NCBI GenBank assembly: GCA_023079485.1
Contig: CM041086.1
Span: forward strand, 10,238,401-10,302,400
Length of the DNA: 64,000 bases
Direction of reading: 5' to 3'
Origin: Archilochus colubris
Taxonomy: Eukaryota > Chordata > Aves > Apodiformes > Trochilidae
In this document: positions 11,565-24,800 of the stretch, piece by piece
Numbering within the stretch: position 1 is the first letter of the stretch
Layout of the letters: every line of letters begins with the position of its first letter
Made by a program: the position numbers and the translations under genes
Notes under the pieces: model-generated
Told to the model about the DNA's origin: nothing
Databases searched by the model: none
Seen by the model: the letters and a program-made list of their open reading frames with translations, nothing else

Positions 11565-14500
11565 GTAAGATTGTCAAACAACTAGCATAACATTTCAGTT
11601 CACATTTAAATAATTAAATTGGCATTTTTTTTTTGTTTTTTAACTATGATTTCATTTATCTTAACGTTATTGAAAACCCTATGAGTAGAGGCAACTGCAA
11701 GTTTTCAAAATTATCTTGCATATTTTAAAGTTCAAAATGTGAATTCCTTTGGGCTTCTGAATTGTCATATTCTATTTAGTACTTGAATATGGACCAGACT
11801 TAAATCATGAGTGTTAAATCCCATGCCCCACAGGCTTTTAACTTTTAGGAAGTTTTTAAGCAAAAGTTTCCTTTGGCAATCACTACAACCGTAATGCTAT
11901 AATGCATGTATTCTGTGAAGTATGTATTGGCTTGATACCACTTGAGATTTTGAGACACTGAAATGATATAAAATTAACATGACACATATTGAATGGATTG
12001 GAAAGGAGACAACTGACAAGTCTGGATATGAAAAGAAGTTGCTGAGCAGGTGTGCTTCATAGGTCCCACGGGGGCTGTCTCTTCTGTAATGTGTTTATGT
12101 TACACAGAACTGAAAATATCACTATTGAAATTTCTTGTACACAGCTTGGGAAATGGTAAATAAAGAAAAGGTTGGATTATGAACTCAGTAAGCTGGACAA
12201 AAATAGACTGTAAATTATTTATTGCTAGAAACGCCTTACAGGAAACAACTCTGTAAAGCCCATATTTGAATATGTATTTTCCCCATCCAATTTCATATTC
12301 TTTCCTTAAAGCTATTTTATATGTCCTGCAGTTCAGTTTCACTTTTCCTATATCTCTTCCCTAGTTGGTGTTTCCATATGATTTTCATACTGAGCTATGA
12401 CCTTTTGGTACATCCCTTCACCAAGAAAATTCCCATTTCTTCTGTGCTGGCACAAGCAAAATGTCAGCTTTCAGGCAAAGCATTTTAGCTATGCAGTGTC
12501 ACCAAATTGCACAGTGGGATTAAATAAAGATTCTACAGGATTGGCAATTTCGTTTCCTTCCAGCTCTTCTGTGTTCCAAAAGAGACACAAATGTTTCAGT
12601 GATCCAGCTATTGAGCAAATACTCATATGACTTGAAAAACAATCTTCGTAACAAAATTAATTTATTTCTCAGTCCCAACACTTGGTGAAAAGTCAGGGCT
12701 AATGTACCTAGTACTGCATAAATATAAATTTCAGGCAATGTATAGATGTGAAACGTTATGTCAGCTGCTGATAGTTGTTGAATAATTGTAGTCAAAATCA
12801 TCAAAGTGAAGGAATCTTTTTGGTGGAAATTTTAGAGGAAAAAAGAAATTCAAGAGCGGGTACTTGGGTATGAAACAGTTCTTCTAGACATTAATAGGAA
12901 CGTGGCCTTCAATAGATCTTCTTAAGGTACATTGCTGCCACTTAGATAAAATACAGAATTGTTGCAACATGAGTGAATTAGCAATTTCTTCTGTTCTAAT
13001 AAATTACCCTTCATGCTTCTGCACTTCTACTCTTTTGACAAGAAAGAAAATGTCAAGGTAGACTTATAGGGAAGGAACTTAAATTTGTACTGCTAAGTCT
13101 ACAATTATCAGTGCAAAAAGGGCAGCCAAAGATTCCTGTAGCTCCATTTTGAATTTTGGAATGCAGTGAAATCAAGTTAGACTTTTAGAAGCAGAAGTAA
13201 ACGTCTTGACCCTCTCCAATCCTTACTAATTCCAATAGTCAGTTATAATACAATGACAGTGTCTACACATACGTTATTTGTCAAAAAGTATAGTTATCCC
13301 TCCAAGAGAAGTATCTTGGTACAGATAGATGGCATTTTACAGAGGAGTTCTACATACAAATCCATCCAAGAGGCTTAATTCAAAATAAGTGGAACACTAA
13401 TACTATAATTACATGGAGTCAGTTAAAAACTACCTAATTTCACAACAGAACAGCAAAACTAAGCATTGCTCCTAAAACAACACGGCAATTAATTGGAGAA
13501 GGAGGTCTGAGTAATTTGTTTTATCACCCTAGGAGTTCAGGTACCTGGACTCAGTTCAAATTAATTCAGTCATGGCTGTGGGAAAAATACCTATTTATCA
13601 CTATCTCCCTATTGCTTTTGTGTGAAATATTTTTTTTGTTTTGTTTTTTTGGGGTGTTTTCTTTTTCTCTCTTTTCACCTTATGAAAAGCCTTTCATCTC
13701 CTAAAATCAATGAAGTTATCAGCTGGGAATTGTTTGGCTTAACTCAGGGATTCTTTATAAGTTTTGCACACAGTCTTTTGTGTGTTACCTTCTTAAAATT
13801 CATTTCATTTTGTTTTGATCAGATAATCTTTTTTCCTGGAATAACTTTTTAACTGTTAGGCAGATGGGTAGACAGATGGACATACACACATGTATGAACA
13901 GCCCTCAAAACAAAACTCTAGACGGTAGGTGACCTCTACCCAAAAATTCTTTACTTTTCAATCTGCCCATTGAAATATCTTCAGTTTTTCCATCTTCCCA
14001 CTGGCAAAATGACAGCAGGTGCTATGACTAGGTTGGAGGATGTGTGACTTGGGTGACCAGTATCCTGAGGTGGATCCCCTTGTCCTCCTTCACTACAAAG
14101 TCTAATTAATTGATGTCTCCTACTGCTTTTAGCTGGTGATTTCTAGAAGTCTCACAGAACCATTTTGTCTTTGACACATCTTCTTTGCAAACATCTTGTT
14201 TGCTTGATATTGGTGAATAATTTCAAAACTGTTTAGAGGACAGATCTGATAAATGCGGTTATCTTGTTTTCTGAGGAAGGTAAGACAGAAGTAGGTAAGG
14301 AAATATGCCAAGAAGCACTCATTTTTTTCCAAAGATTCTTTATGATGTGATGTGTAGAAATATTGGTAATCTGAAAAAGAACTGAATTAACATGTTGAAT
14401 GAGTACAGTAGAAGATAAACAGAAGCAATAGAAAACCAGAGAGGAGGGGATCAGTTGGGGAAAAATAAGGGGGGGGAAAGAAAAGATGAAAGGTGTTCAT

Positions 14501-17500
14501 TCTTAGCAAATGTTGGAGATGGGGAAGCAGTTCATGCAGAAAATAGCAGTGAAAACATTTACTAATGAAGATCTAATTAAATATTTAGAGAACATTGGAG
14601 AACATCTTCTATCTGGACAGTCCTACAGTGAAAAATCCCAAATACCAAGGGCTAGTGATTGAATGGAAAAGAAGGGAGTTAGGCAGCCAAGGCAGTGGAG
14701 AAAGAGGAAGAACAGGTAATGGAGGGAAGACAGATAATAGCTCAGAAAGAAGAAGAAGAAAAGTGGATAATCAGAGTAAAAGGCTAGATCAAAATATTTG
14801 GAAAACCTGGTATATTTTAGGCTTTTGTTTCCTTGTTTATTTTTTAGGGTTTTAGATGTGTATATGCTATTCATGAAACCCTTATGCATCAAGACATGTT
14901 TTCCTAGAGCCTCAGGATGTCCTTTTTAATTCTGGTTAGAGATTATTAACACTGACACTATTGTCATGCTAATTGAAAAGTCAAATTTTAAGCCCGAGTA
15001 CTTAAAGAACCTTTGGCACTTTTCTGTGTAATTCTTCTCAACCAATTTACTTGAGCAAATCAACAGCCTCCAAATATCTTTGCATTAAAGGCGATTTGCA
15101 TAAAAGTAAGTTCTTGTTTCCTGATAATTGAGCTTTGTTGTGACTGCTTACAGAAAGCTGTTCTTTAAATATAAAGTACAGAGGTAAATATTAAGGAGAA
15201 ACAGCTTAAACATGAGATAATCTAAGCAAGGGCAGTTGTGACTTTGACTCTACAGAGGCAAATAAGGCTGATGTCTTCACTAGGATTTGACAGTGCCATG
15301 CTGCTAGGTATTAGTCAGATCACTGAGGGAAAAACGTGTGTATCTCATTAGCTGCAAAGAACAAGCTGCAGTGTCCCTGCTTCCCCTTTTCTGGACCCTA
15401 CCTATACTGGTTCTTTAGAACTATTATTGAATTATTGAAGGTACAGGAAATGCTTGTAATTCATAAAGCACAACCAACAGGCTTTACAGCATGGAAATAA
15501 TAATAACTGGACTTTGGCAGCTCAGAGGCTCAACTGATAAACCCAAACTAATCTCACCTAGTGCCATGTAGGTTGTCCACACACCAAGATCCTGGATCAG
15601 AACACTGGGGATGTTCAGACATCTGAGTGTTTCATTTGCACTACTATAGTCAATTCATGTACAGATGGTTTTTATTATTAAATGATACTACTAACAAAAA
15701 GCAAGAAGGGACTGTAGACCTGTGCTGCAAAGCTTGTCTGCAAAGGCAGTGTTGGAAATTTTGTTCTTAAGGGTGGGACAAAGTGTGTCAGATAGCAATG
15801 CTTTGTGTGATTCCCAAGTGCAGTACCTTGAATTCATTGAAACATTTACCATACAACCTTACAAGCTGTTAGACTGGCAAGCTCTTTGTTGAAGGATGTG
15901 TATTGTACACTGATGAAAATACATCTTTCCTAATTTATTACCTTTCATTGCTGCTATTCTTCCATCACCTTTAAAGTGCAATGTATCAGACAGGATAGAT
16001 CTCTTTCATTCTTCTAAATTTGAAAATGTAGAGTGCCCTTACCTTTTGATTTCTGATAAATGTTATTTATTTGATTTTTTTTCCCCATTCTGTTATCTGA
16101 TAAGAGGTGCAAACTGAATTTTACAATAAATATAAAACTCAATATGGAGTTCTCTGAGCACTGCCAGACAGCTTGTAGCTTTTGCAAATAGGGATGTCCT
16201 GGGACTTGATCAATGAAAAGGGAATAGAAACATGCAAACCAGGGGACCTCTCTTTTTTCATCTTAATAAAACCTACAACACATGAGATTTGCACACAGCT
16301 TTTGCTGGAGTGAATATTTTGAGTCTTTTTAATTATATAATTTCTCTATCCAAAAAAGTCAAACCCCAGAAAGAAGAAATGAAGCAGAAAAGGAAGTGTG
16401 GTTAATGAGAGAAAGGGGCAAGCACAAGTGAGCAGAGTAAGTAGATTTCTTTCCCAGGTTTTATAAGTCCTGAGTTTCTGTGAGCAACTAGTGATTCCTA
16501 TTATTTAAACATTTTACATCTTGAATTTGTCATAGGCTGGTGTAGAGGTAGGGTCAAAGAGGACACTTTTCTTACTCTTTCTGCTAATACTCTTCCAGGC
16601 ATTGTGTAAAATAGTAAGTTTTCATAGTTTGTATTAATTATGAGTCCAGTTAGGCTGTTATTACCACTATGACATTCAAATAATATTTTAAATTATTACA
16701 TCAATATTATTTATAAGGTCAGACATGTCATACTTGTATTTTTATTAAAATTAAAGACATAACTGCTGTAGGGTAATAAGCTTTTAGATTGCTCATTGTC
16801 ATTTAAGGGCTTATATGAGTGTGGCCTATGGTACTTTAACTGGAAATACTATATTCACATTAAGATTGTAAGAATGTTTTTTCTGGTGACTATAAATATT
16901 TCCAACTCTCTCAATATATCACCATTAGTTGGATATATTTAGTTATATCTTGCGAGATTATTTCAGCTGGTCCTTTGTATATTGCTTCCAAAATATGCAC
17001 TTTCAGAGCATCTTCTACTCAAAGTTCTTCTGACATATATTTATGGCAAATAAATTTTAGAAGCTTAAAGTCACAGACTCTGGGTATGAAAAATGTAGGA
17101 ATCTTGGCTCCCATTCCTTGGCTTTGAGGAGCTGCTTATTCTGCTACAATCTTATTAAGGAACCAGTTTTGCTCAGGTAAGAAGGCCAACATGGAATCAG
17201 TTTAATAGTAATCTCTTGTTTCTGTTTCCATCACAGAAGTTATTTTGCTTTTAAGTGTGACTGCTGGTTAACAAGAACCAAGCAAGTAGTTGTATTACTT
17301 GGAGTTCTCAAATGAAAAAGACCCAAACACCTAAAAACATACTTTTACTTTTGCAACAGTAATACATCTTCTAATTTTATGTTTGAGCAAAGTTACAATC
17401 CAAAAAAGGAATTACTATCCTGAACTGAGAAAAATAAAATCAATACTTGTAACAGTTATTGCTAACCATGTAGTGCTTATAGATTTAAATATAGAAACAG

Positions 17501-20399
17501 TTTATCCTGTGATATTTATCAGTGTCAGAGCCAGAGCCTTCCACAAGAGGGAAAACAGTGGGTGAATGACAATAAAACCACAGATATCTGATGTTGCATA
17601 ATTGCTGATGTGGTTGAACAAGTATAATTGTAAAATACAGAAATAAAAATTAAGTACAAATAAAAAGCTCCATTTAATATTTCTGTGTTTGGTTCCCCAA
17701 TGAAGCTTTAACTTAGAAGCACTTTGAATGCATCCACCTTAGTTCAAGGTATAGAATTATTGTTCAAACTTTTTATGTAAAAAAAAATGTAAATATTAGT
17801 AACTGGTACTTGGTATTTCCCAAGTAAAGAAACTCAGGCTGAACCTTAGGTACATTCAAAAGGGGGATGGCTTGATTTTTAAAAACATAAAGATAAAAAG
17901 CAAGTATTTCTTCTTGCATTGTTTAAATACAAATACAAAATGCTGTATGCAGCAGGTAAAATCCTGGCACAGCTTTCACTGACTTCATCAGTTTCAATAT
18001 TGAGAATTTTGTTAGTGGCTCTAATCAGATAATTCACATTATTGCTCTCTGTAGCAATAACACAGAGAGCAGGAGATAAGCAAATCTGGCAATAGGCACA
18101 AGATATATTTACTTTTGGTATGTGTCTGCTTTTAGCACTTTGCTGTAATGGCTCGATCATTAGGTCATAATGATCTGAATTTTAAAAATCCCTGTTAGCA
18201 GCCTTGTGCACAGCTTTCAGTACAAATTAAGTGACAATGCCACGCTCTTGGGGTTTGTCAGGGACAGAAAACTTACTGTAAACAATTATGAGATCCACAG
18301 ATTAAAGGGTGATTAAACTCTGCTTCTCTCTCCAGAAGTGTTTTCCTGCAAATAGAACTATCTATCTCCTGTCAGCATTAAAAACTCTAGGAAAGGTGCC
18401 TAGAGAGAGATGTGGGCTCTCTCTGAGCCTTCATCAGCATCCAGACAGCACTTCCTGCATTACCTCCCTTGGGGAGCTCCCTGCTGCTGCTCTTCAGTGG
18501 GAAGCAGTCAATTAGAAGGAGGTGAAAAGCCAAATTTTCCACCAGACAGGTATCACAGGACTGCTTAACTAGGAGGTAGGTCTTCAGGGAAGAAGAAAAT
18601 TCCTCCCTGAGTCTGAGAACATTGTGCTTTTATCATGCTCAAGTTTATAACCTGGAAAGCTCTCTTAGGACTGAACGTGTGGTACCAGAGTGTTTAATAC
18701 TACATCACCTGGTGAACCTATATATCATTCTTACTCACAAAAGAGTCCTGCTTTCAACTACTGTCCAGTCTATTCAGTGAGATCTCTCTTGTATTTAAGA
18801 GAAAATATCTAAGAAGGGGGAAAAAAACCACCAAAAGAGATGCAGGAAAAAAAAATATTGAGAAAATGAGTGCTTTTGGTAAGAGAAATCAATAGGTGAT
18901 TGCTTCGTAGAATTTTAAACAAATTTACAGCTGCTATATGCAAACAGTTTACAAATTATATCAATGTTGTAAGTATCAATGGAGTTAAAAAGAAATTGCA
19001 CAAAAATAACAAAAGACAGAAGTGTCATTTAAAACAAAATTGCCTTACCTGCTGTTGATAGACATCTGAGCTGCAAAACACTGATCATGGTCAAAAGCTT
19101 CTCACATCTTACAGGTACAGTATTCTTTTAGGAGAATAGATAATCATCTTGTTCTTTTATCTTCCTTCTGTAGTGGTGCCCTAGAGCCATCTTAAAAGTT
19201 TATAGAATACTACTGAACTTTCCAATTGCATGAGCACTTTGAAATCTGTCTTATGTTACCTTTGATATTTCTTTGTGTAGTGTTAGTACAAAGCAATGAA
19301 GCAAGAGATGCATGTTTTGTTTTCCAGTATTTCTTTCAGTGTTATTCAGCTAAGCAGTGCCCAGTGCAGTTAGCTTGAGATAACACCCTATTGATAATAA
19401 AAACTCTAGAAAATAAATTATTTAAATAAATACACAGGATCCATTTTTAATAAAGCCACTGAAGTAAATAGACTAATTGAAATTGAAATTTTCTGTTGGT
19501 TATGGTGTTTTATGAAGGCATTATATTAAAGTAGGATATTTACATTAAATTGACTTATTCTATCATTATCAATTAAAAAAAAAAATTCATTGATGTTGGG
19601 AACAACTCTGTATGCAACATAATAAGGGCCAACATTAAGTACAATTTGGGGCAATGACCAGTGTATAAATATACACAGCTTCTTTGTTCATGTGAGAATC
19701 AATAAAGTGATCTGTTATATTTTAGATAATGTTAATATTTTAACCACATGAAAAAATAAGCCTAAGAAAACCAGGAAGTGTTAAAACTGTAAAATACATA
19801 AGTTAAATGAGAAAACGAATAAATTCCTGGATGATTCTTTGAAATGGGAGTTAAAAATAGTGTAACGTTGACATTAAAATTGCATGATGAATTAGGTTAA
19901 TTAAGTGGAAAAGTTAGTAATCTCTGGAGCCCTATAATTTTGGGAAAGGGAGAAAACAACAAAAAAAATCTGAAAAAAGTAAAGTTTGCCATTATTGAAG
20001 ATGTCTCAGTGGAGCAAATAGGCAATATTCTGTGCTTGGTGTTTCTCCAATGCTGCCTGATATTATTGTTGGTTTTTTTGTTGTTATATTATTATAGATT
20101 ATGGTGGTGATGTAGGAAACATTGAGATTTTAAACATGCACTTAGGTTATGCATAGGAGCAGTTTTGCAGTCTGTCCTATCCAGAAATATGTAGGCAATT
20201 TTGTTTTAACATTACTAATATCTTTTGAGTATTACTGTTTGAAGTGTGCTGATAAGACAGTAAGAAAGGCATTTAACTTCAGATGAAGAAAGAATTTGGG
20301 CAGCAATGATGATGTGGACTAATGCATGTGAACACTTAGCCTGGCAAAATTATATTTTCAGTATTTGAAGTGAGCAATTTCTCTGTTTCATACTGCAGT
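11565..20399. other. AT-rich single-copy DNA, no supported gene
   Basis: No gene or transposon recognised. A G8 run lies at 14469-14476. A purine-rich stretch runs from about 14660 to 14780 and includes an AGA/GAA run near 14745-14760; it opens both strands by composition and explains the 86- and 89-codon frames there. Confidence 0.6.
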
Positions 20400-20930
20400 G
20401 GATCTGCCTTATTTTTCCAGCCCTTTACCTGCACCAGCTGACAGACCAAGCCATGTTTGAGTGGCATTTTGGCAGGAATGAAATAAATTGGACTTGCTGG
20501 CTGTCAGACAGCCTACCATAGTCAGGCCATCCCTCTACAATGAGATTTATAGAACAAATCCAAATACTTTGGCTGTTCTTTGGCTTTGCTCACAGATGTG
20601 CTGTGTCTCATCAACAAGACGAGTGAAGGACACCTGGGAGACACCTCAACTGGTGAAACTGGAGTGTGGACCAGGAAGAGATGTTCCAGCATCCCCCTTC
20701 GGTGCTGGTATAGAGCAGAGAGACCAACAAGTCTTGACAGAGAGATTTTTGTGTGTGTCTGAGATTCCTGATCATCTCCCACCATGGAACACAGGCGGGC
20801 TCTCAGTTTTAGTCTCCTTTGTGGTGGGCTGTCCCTGGCCAGCTGCCCACCTTCACACTCACCCTTCTCAACAGTGCAAAGGGAAAAAATACCATGAAAA
20901 GGCTTCTCAGTCAAGGTACAGATGAGGAGA

Positions 20931-20986
20931 CTCTTTAAAGGTCAAAAAAAAGCCATATCAGTGACTCTTAAAGGCAAAAAAATATC
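20931..20986 (+). repeat. Imperfect short direct duplication
   Basis: A CTCTTTAAAGGTC-plus-A-run segment beginning at 20931 is followed by a similar CTCTTAAAGGC-plus-A-run segment beginning at 20965, with indels between the copies. It sits at the left part of the GC-rich block, where composition changes sharply. Confidence 0.5.
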
Positions 20987-21210
20987 CCCTTCTTGAGCGC
21001 CTGGAACGAACCGCACCTCCATGGTGTCTTCACAGGAATCTCCTCCAGACCTGGAGCCTCCTCCCCTGCTTTGCTCTTCTCATAACCATTTTTTTTACAC
21101 TTTTTTTCCCTCACACCTCACTGCCAGGCAGTATTTGTCTTTCCTCAAACGTGATTTCCCAAGGTGCCGCCAACTTCACTGGTGCTGGCGTGGGGACGCC
21201 CCTTGCAGAG

Positions 21211-21250
21211 CTGACTGGAACTGGCTGGAACCGGCTGGGACTGGTTGGGT
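21211..21250 (+). repeat. Four-copy degenerate 10-bp tandem repeat
   Basis: CTGACTGGAA, CTGGCTGGAA, CCGGCTGGGA and CTGGTTGGGT follow each other without gaps inside the GC-rich block. Each unit differs from its neighbour at two or three positions. No function is evident; it may be a minisatellite seed or an internal repeat of an unrecognised element. Confidence 0.8.
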
Positions 21251-21830
21251 CCTGACGTCTCCTCACAGCAGCGCATGGGGAGGGAACCTGCAGCACCCCA
21301 GCCCGCCAAAACCAGGGGGCTCGACCCAATGGCACCCTCCATGTTGTTCCTGACAGCATCAACACCCAGTGGCTCCTGCTGAAGGTATGAGGGGGTGAGT
21401 GAAGCTCTCCAGAGTCATCCAGAAACCTGCCCGGATCTTCAGCCATCGCCAGCTTCCCCCTGAAGTGCCGCAAACGCAGCCTCCAAAATGGACGCCGTTC
21501 CTGACAGAGCTGAGGGACCCATCTGGCTGACACCACCAAGACCCCAAGACCAAGGCCAGCAAGGCAAGAACATGGGGCTCTGCCATCTGCAGCAATGCTG
21601 GGGAGGGTGTGGGGTCTGGGGAGAAGGTTGAAGTGGCTTTTTGGGAGGCTGTGGCTTCCAGAATTATCTATCAGCCCAGGTGGGTTGATGGGGCAGGGCA
21701 GCCAGATGGTTCTTCAACAGCCACAGCTTCCCTGCCAGGGCAGGGCTGGATCCTTCCCAGAGCCAAACTCAAGTACAGATCCACACAGTATGTGAAATGA
21801 GGGATTTGGGGCTCACAGATGAGTTCCAAA

Positions 21831-24800
21831 CTGAGCTAACATGACAGAATGGATCGTAGGGCTGCTGGATCCCATTCTGAGGTGGCCAGAGAGGCTTTGG
21901 TCTGCTTTGTTTGATATAAATTGGCTCAAATGCACTCTGAGCAAAGCAGTCCAGTTCTTGGCAAGTTGTGGTCTGTCTCAGCTGCTGTTGAATCCCTGGC
22001 CCTCAGTTAGAATAATTATCATCTCAGAATGATTTTTAACAAAAGGAAGGATATAGGTACTATTACAGGAAATGTAATATATCAAGAGCCCCGTCCTGCT
22101 GAAAAATGCAGAAGAAATTAGGACCAGATACTTTCCTGTGCTAATAAATACTGTCATGAAATAGGTTTTAACCTATGGAAATTTTGGAGTGGAAACTTGA
22201 AATTTATTTTGCTTTTATGTATGCTACAGGAAAGAAGCACTAGTATGTATTGCAGCAGTAACATATTATTACCTATAGTTTTTAAAAAAAGGCCTTGAGG
22301 TTTTATAATGACATGAGTAATGCTGTTATAAAGTTATTTGTGAAAACTAAGTACTTTTGAAAGAACAGAAGGGAGAATGTAAGCACATATTAATATTGAT
22401 GTTTTACTCAAATCTATTTTTGTTAGCAAGTCGTAAGAAATGAATTGCTTTGAAACATTGGAAGTTACAAACACTAGTGAACAACTAGGTTATTAATTGT
22501 ATTTATTGGGGTGGAGAGATATTATGGGCAATAAAGAACAAAGGTTTTCATCCATAAAGAATGCACTGAGCTGCCTCTGAAGTGATTTAGTTAATTGATC
22601 TAAAAGAAAGTTGATTCATGATTAGCAAAAAGGACAAATAAATCTCAATTTAAAGCTCTCAGAATGCATTCGCTCAATAAACTGCATCAAGAAACACAAC
22701 TAAAACAGCTGTTAAGAAAGTTTGAGACCTTTCCCACTTGATGAAAGCACAGTAAGTAACATTGAAATGCTTTTACTTTCCATCCTTTCAATTTGAAACG
22801 GGTGCTTTTTCTAAGTGACTCTTTAACTCCGTCTACACAAAATATTTACCTGTTGTGTTTGTGTAATGAAAACAATCTATATTTTTACTACTCTGCAGAT
22901 GTGAGGGTAGCAAACTGCCTGATAAGAACAGAGGGATAGATTTACCACTGTCTGAGCCCAGGAAAGCCACACAGAGTCTGTGAAATGACAGGTGAAACCC
23001 TGAGCCCTCTGCTCCAGCTCCTGTGGGCTTCAATCACACTGAAGTGCTTACCTAATGGACCAAATTCTTACCTCTGTGGTGTGATACAGGTGGGGAACAG
23101 TCTTTTGCAGATTTTATAATCCCATGGAACTTTTAACAAGATATAAATGATTTAATAGTAGGCTCTTGCTGGAGTGGTTGGAACTTGTTTCTGTCTCCTA
23201 GTCTGCCCCTTCAAGCACTCTCTGTATCCTTAGAGAACAATGGAAGTGAAGGCTCCCATTGTCCTACTTCTGTTACTCTGCTCTCCTTTTCTTTGGTGGC
23301 TACTTACAAAACCAGGGAAGTGAAATGTGTAAAATGGAATCTCATTCACAGGAGCAGTGAAACAAAATTACTCACTCAGGAATGGAACAAAGGAGGAAAT
23401 AGCCCCAAAGTATTTTAAGCTGCAAGATACTTTTCACTGGGGCCTCTAGAAAAACAACAACAACAGGCAAGAGATAGACATTGAAAAAGTATCAGACTGA
23501 GACAGGTCCTTAAATGCATTTTTCAGTGTCTTTAATGAGGATCTGTGCAGCCAGAGAATAGCACGTCTCCTTTAATTTCCCCTGAGGCTAACACTCCTTT
23601 TTCTTCTGCTGCTGCTGCTGTTTCTATTTATCTAATTTTGCATTTGCTGAGTGATGCTCTTGTGACATCAAGAAGAACATGGCTTCCTTTTGGATACTAT
23701 AAAAAAAAAAAAAACAACACATTTTTAAGTTTCCACATGAAATTTGAATTGCTTAAGTTATGCAAATCTTTAGTCAGCCTCTACTTTCAATATGCAGAAA
23801 ACTATTATCTTTCATGTAAACCACATATAAATACTTGGAGAAAGGAACAGAAAAACGACCAAGAGAGGAACTTAAAATAAAAATACTTATATTCATACAC
23901 AGAAATGGTTATTTATGCTCTGAGGGTCTTGTTTCCAGAGAACAGGATGAAATCTCCTAGGACTTAGTTTGTCCATTGCCTGGTGGTAAAGCAATTGTGC
24001 TATCTATTTTGAAAAGTAGAAAATGTAGTGAACTTATTGCTCATATAGGTGCTGAAAGGCTTCAGTGATAGGTGATAAAATATTTTGATAAAATATATAA
24101 TTCTTATAATACAGAATTCTTATAATAAATGGGTATTTGCAATACAGGCATGTTTATGTGGTATTGTTTATAATACAAGGAAATAAAAAATATTTAAGTA
24201 GTATTTGTTCTGAAATTTGGATGAGCTTTTGACTTGTTTTTGAGGCAAATAATAATTTGGTTCTTGATGACACTTTTTGCCTACCCTATCTCCAGGTTTG
24301 CATAGAACCACATGCTTCTGCGTGTGATACTTACATTCCAATAAATCCTTCTACATTTAGCATTGAAATGCAGGTTCCCTGAGAACAGAATTCTAGGAAA
24401 TGTTTTCAGGACCTCATAAATATTGTCATGTACTGCACGCATGGCTTTTATATGCAGGAGATGGTGCTCAATCTTTTAATATATAGAATGTTTATACAAA
24501 TATTGTTCCAAAGATATATCTATAGCTACGACTAAGACTGTGGTTTAAATTTCAGACTAACAATAGGAGGTGTATCAAAATTTAGGAGTCTGAAGCTGCT
24601 GTTTCTTGGACAAGGGGAGCTTGTGATCACCCAAGTGCTCAGTGCTGTCAGAGTGACAAAATAAAGGTAGGTACACTTCATTCATGTCCTTATATATTTA
24701 TTGCATTGCTGTGTAATTTGCAGGTCTGTTGTTAGAAGTCTGCCTATTTGAGTATCTTCTCTTCTTCTGAAGAGGTAGGAGGATATTATAAGCAACAATA

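Larger units (their letters stand above)
20400..21830. other. GC- and CpG-rich block of unknown identity
   Basis: This 1.4-kb stretch stands out. CpG dinucleotides, rare elsewhere, occur some twenty times between about 20990 and 21620 (for example around 21001-21020, 21181-21240 and 21461-21500). Base composition moves to clearly GC-rich and returns to AT-rich by about 22000. Several open frames of 60-145 codons overlap in different frames on both strands (for example 20488-20925 plus, 21111-21539 minus). That is what low stop-codon density gives in GC-rich DNA, and I recognise no protein family in any of them. I see no clear LTR ends, primer-binding site or retroviral motif. Candidates are a decayed LTR or other retroelement, a retrocopy, or a CpG island/promoter losing CpGs. 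None can be chosen by reading. Confidence 0.5.

Noticed and set aside
20488..20925. 145-codon plus frame in the GC-rich block
   Set aside because: Overlaps frames on both strands, has no recognisable domain, and is explained by low stop density in GC-rich sequence.
24586..24666. 81-bp plus-strand open segment ending at AAG|GTAGGT, exon-like
   Set aside because: The upstream AG has no pyrimidine tract, and a 27-codon open frame is common by chance.
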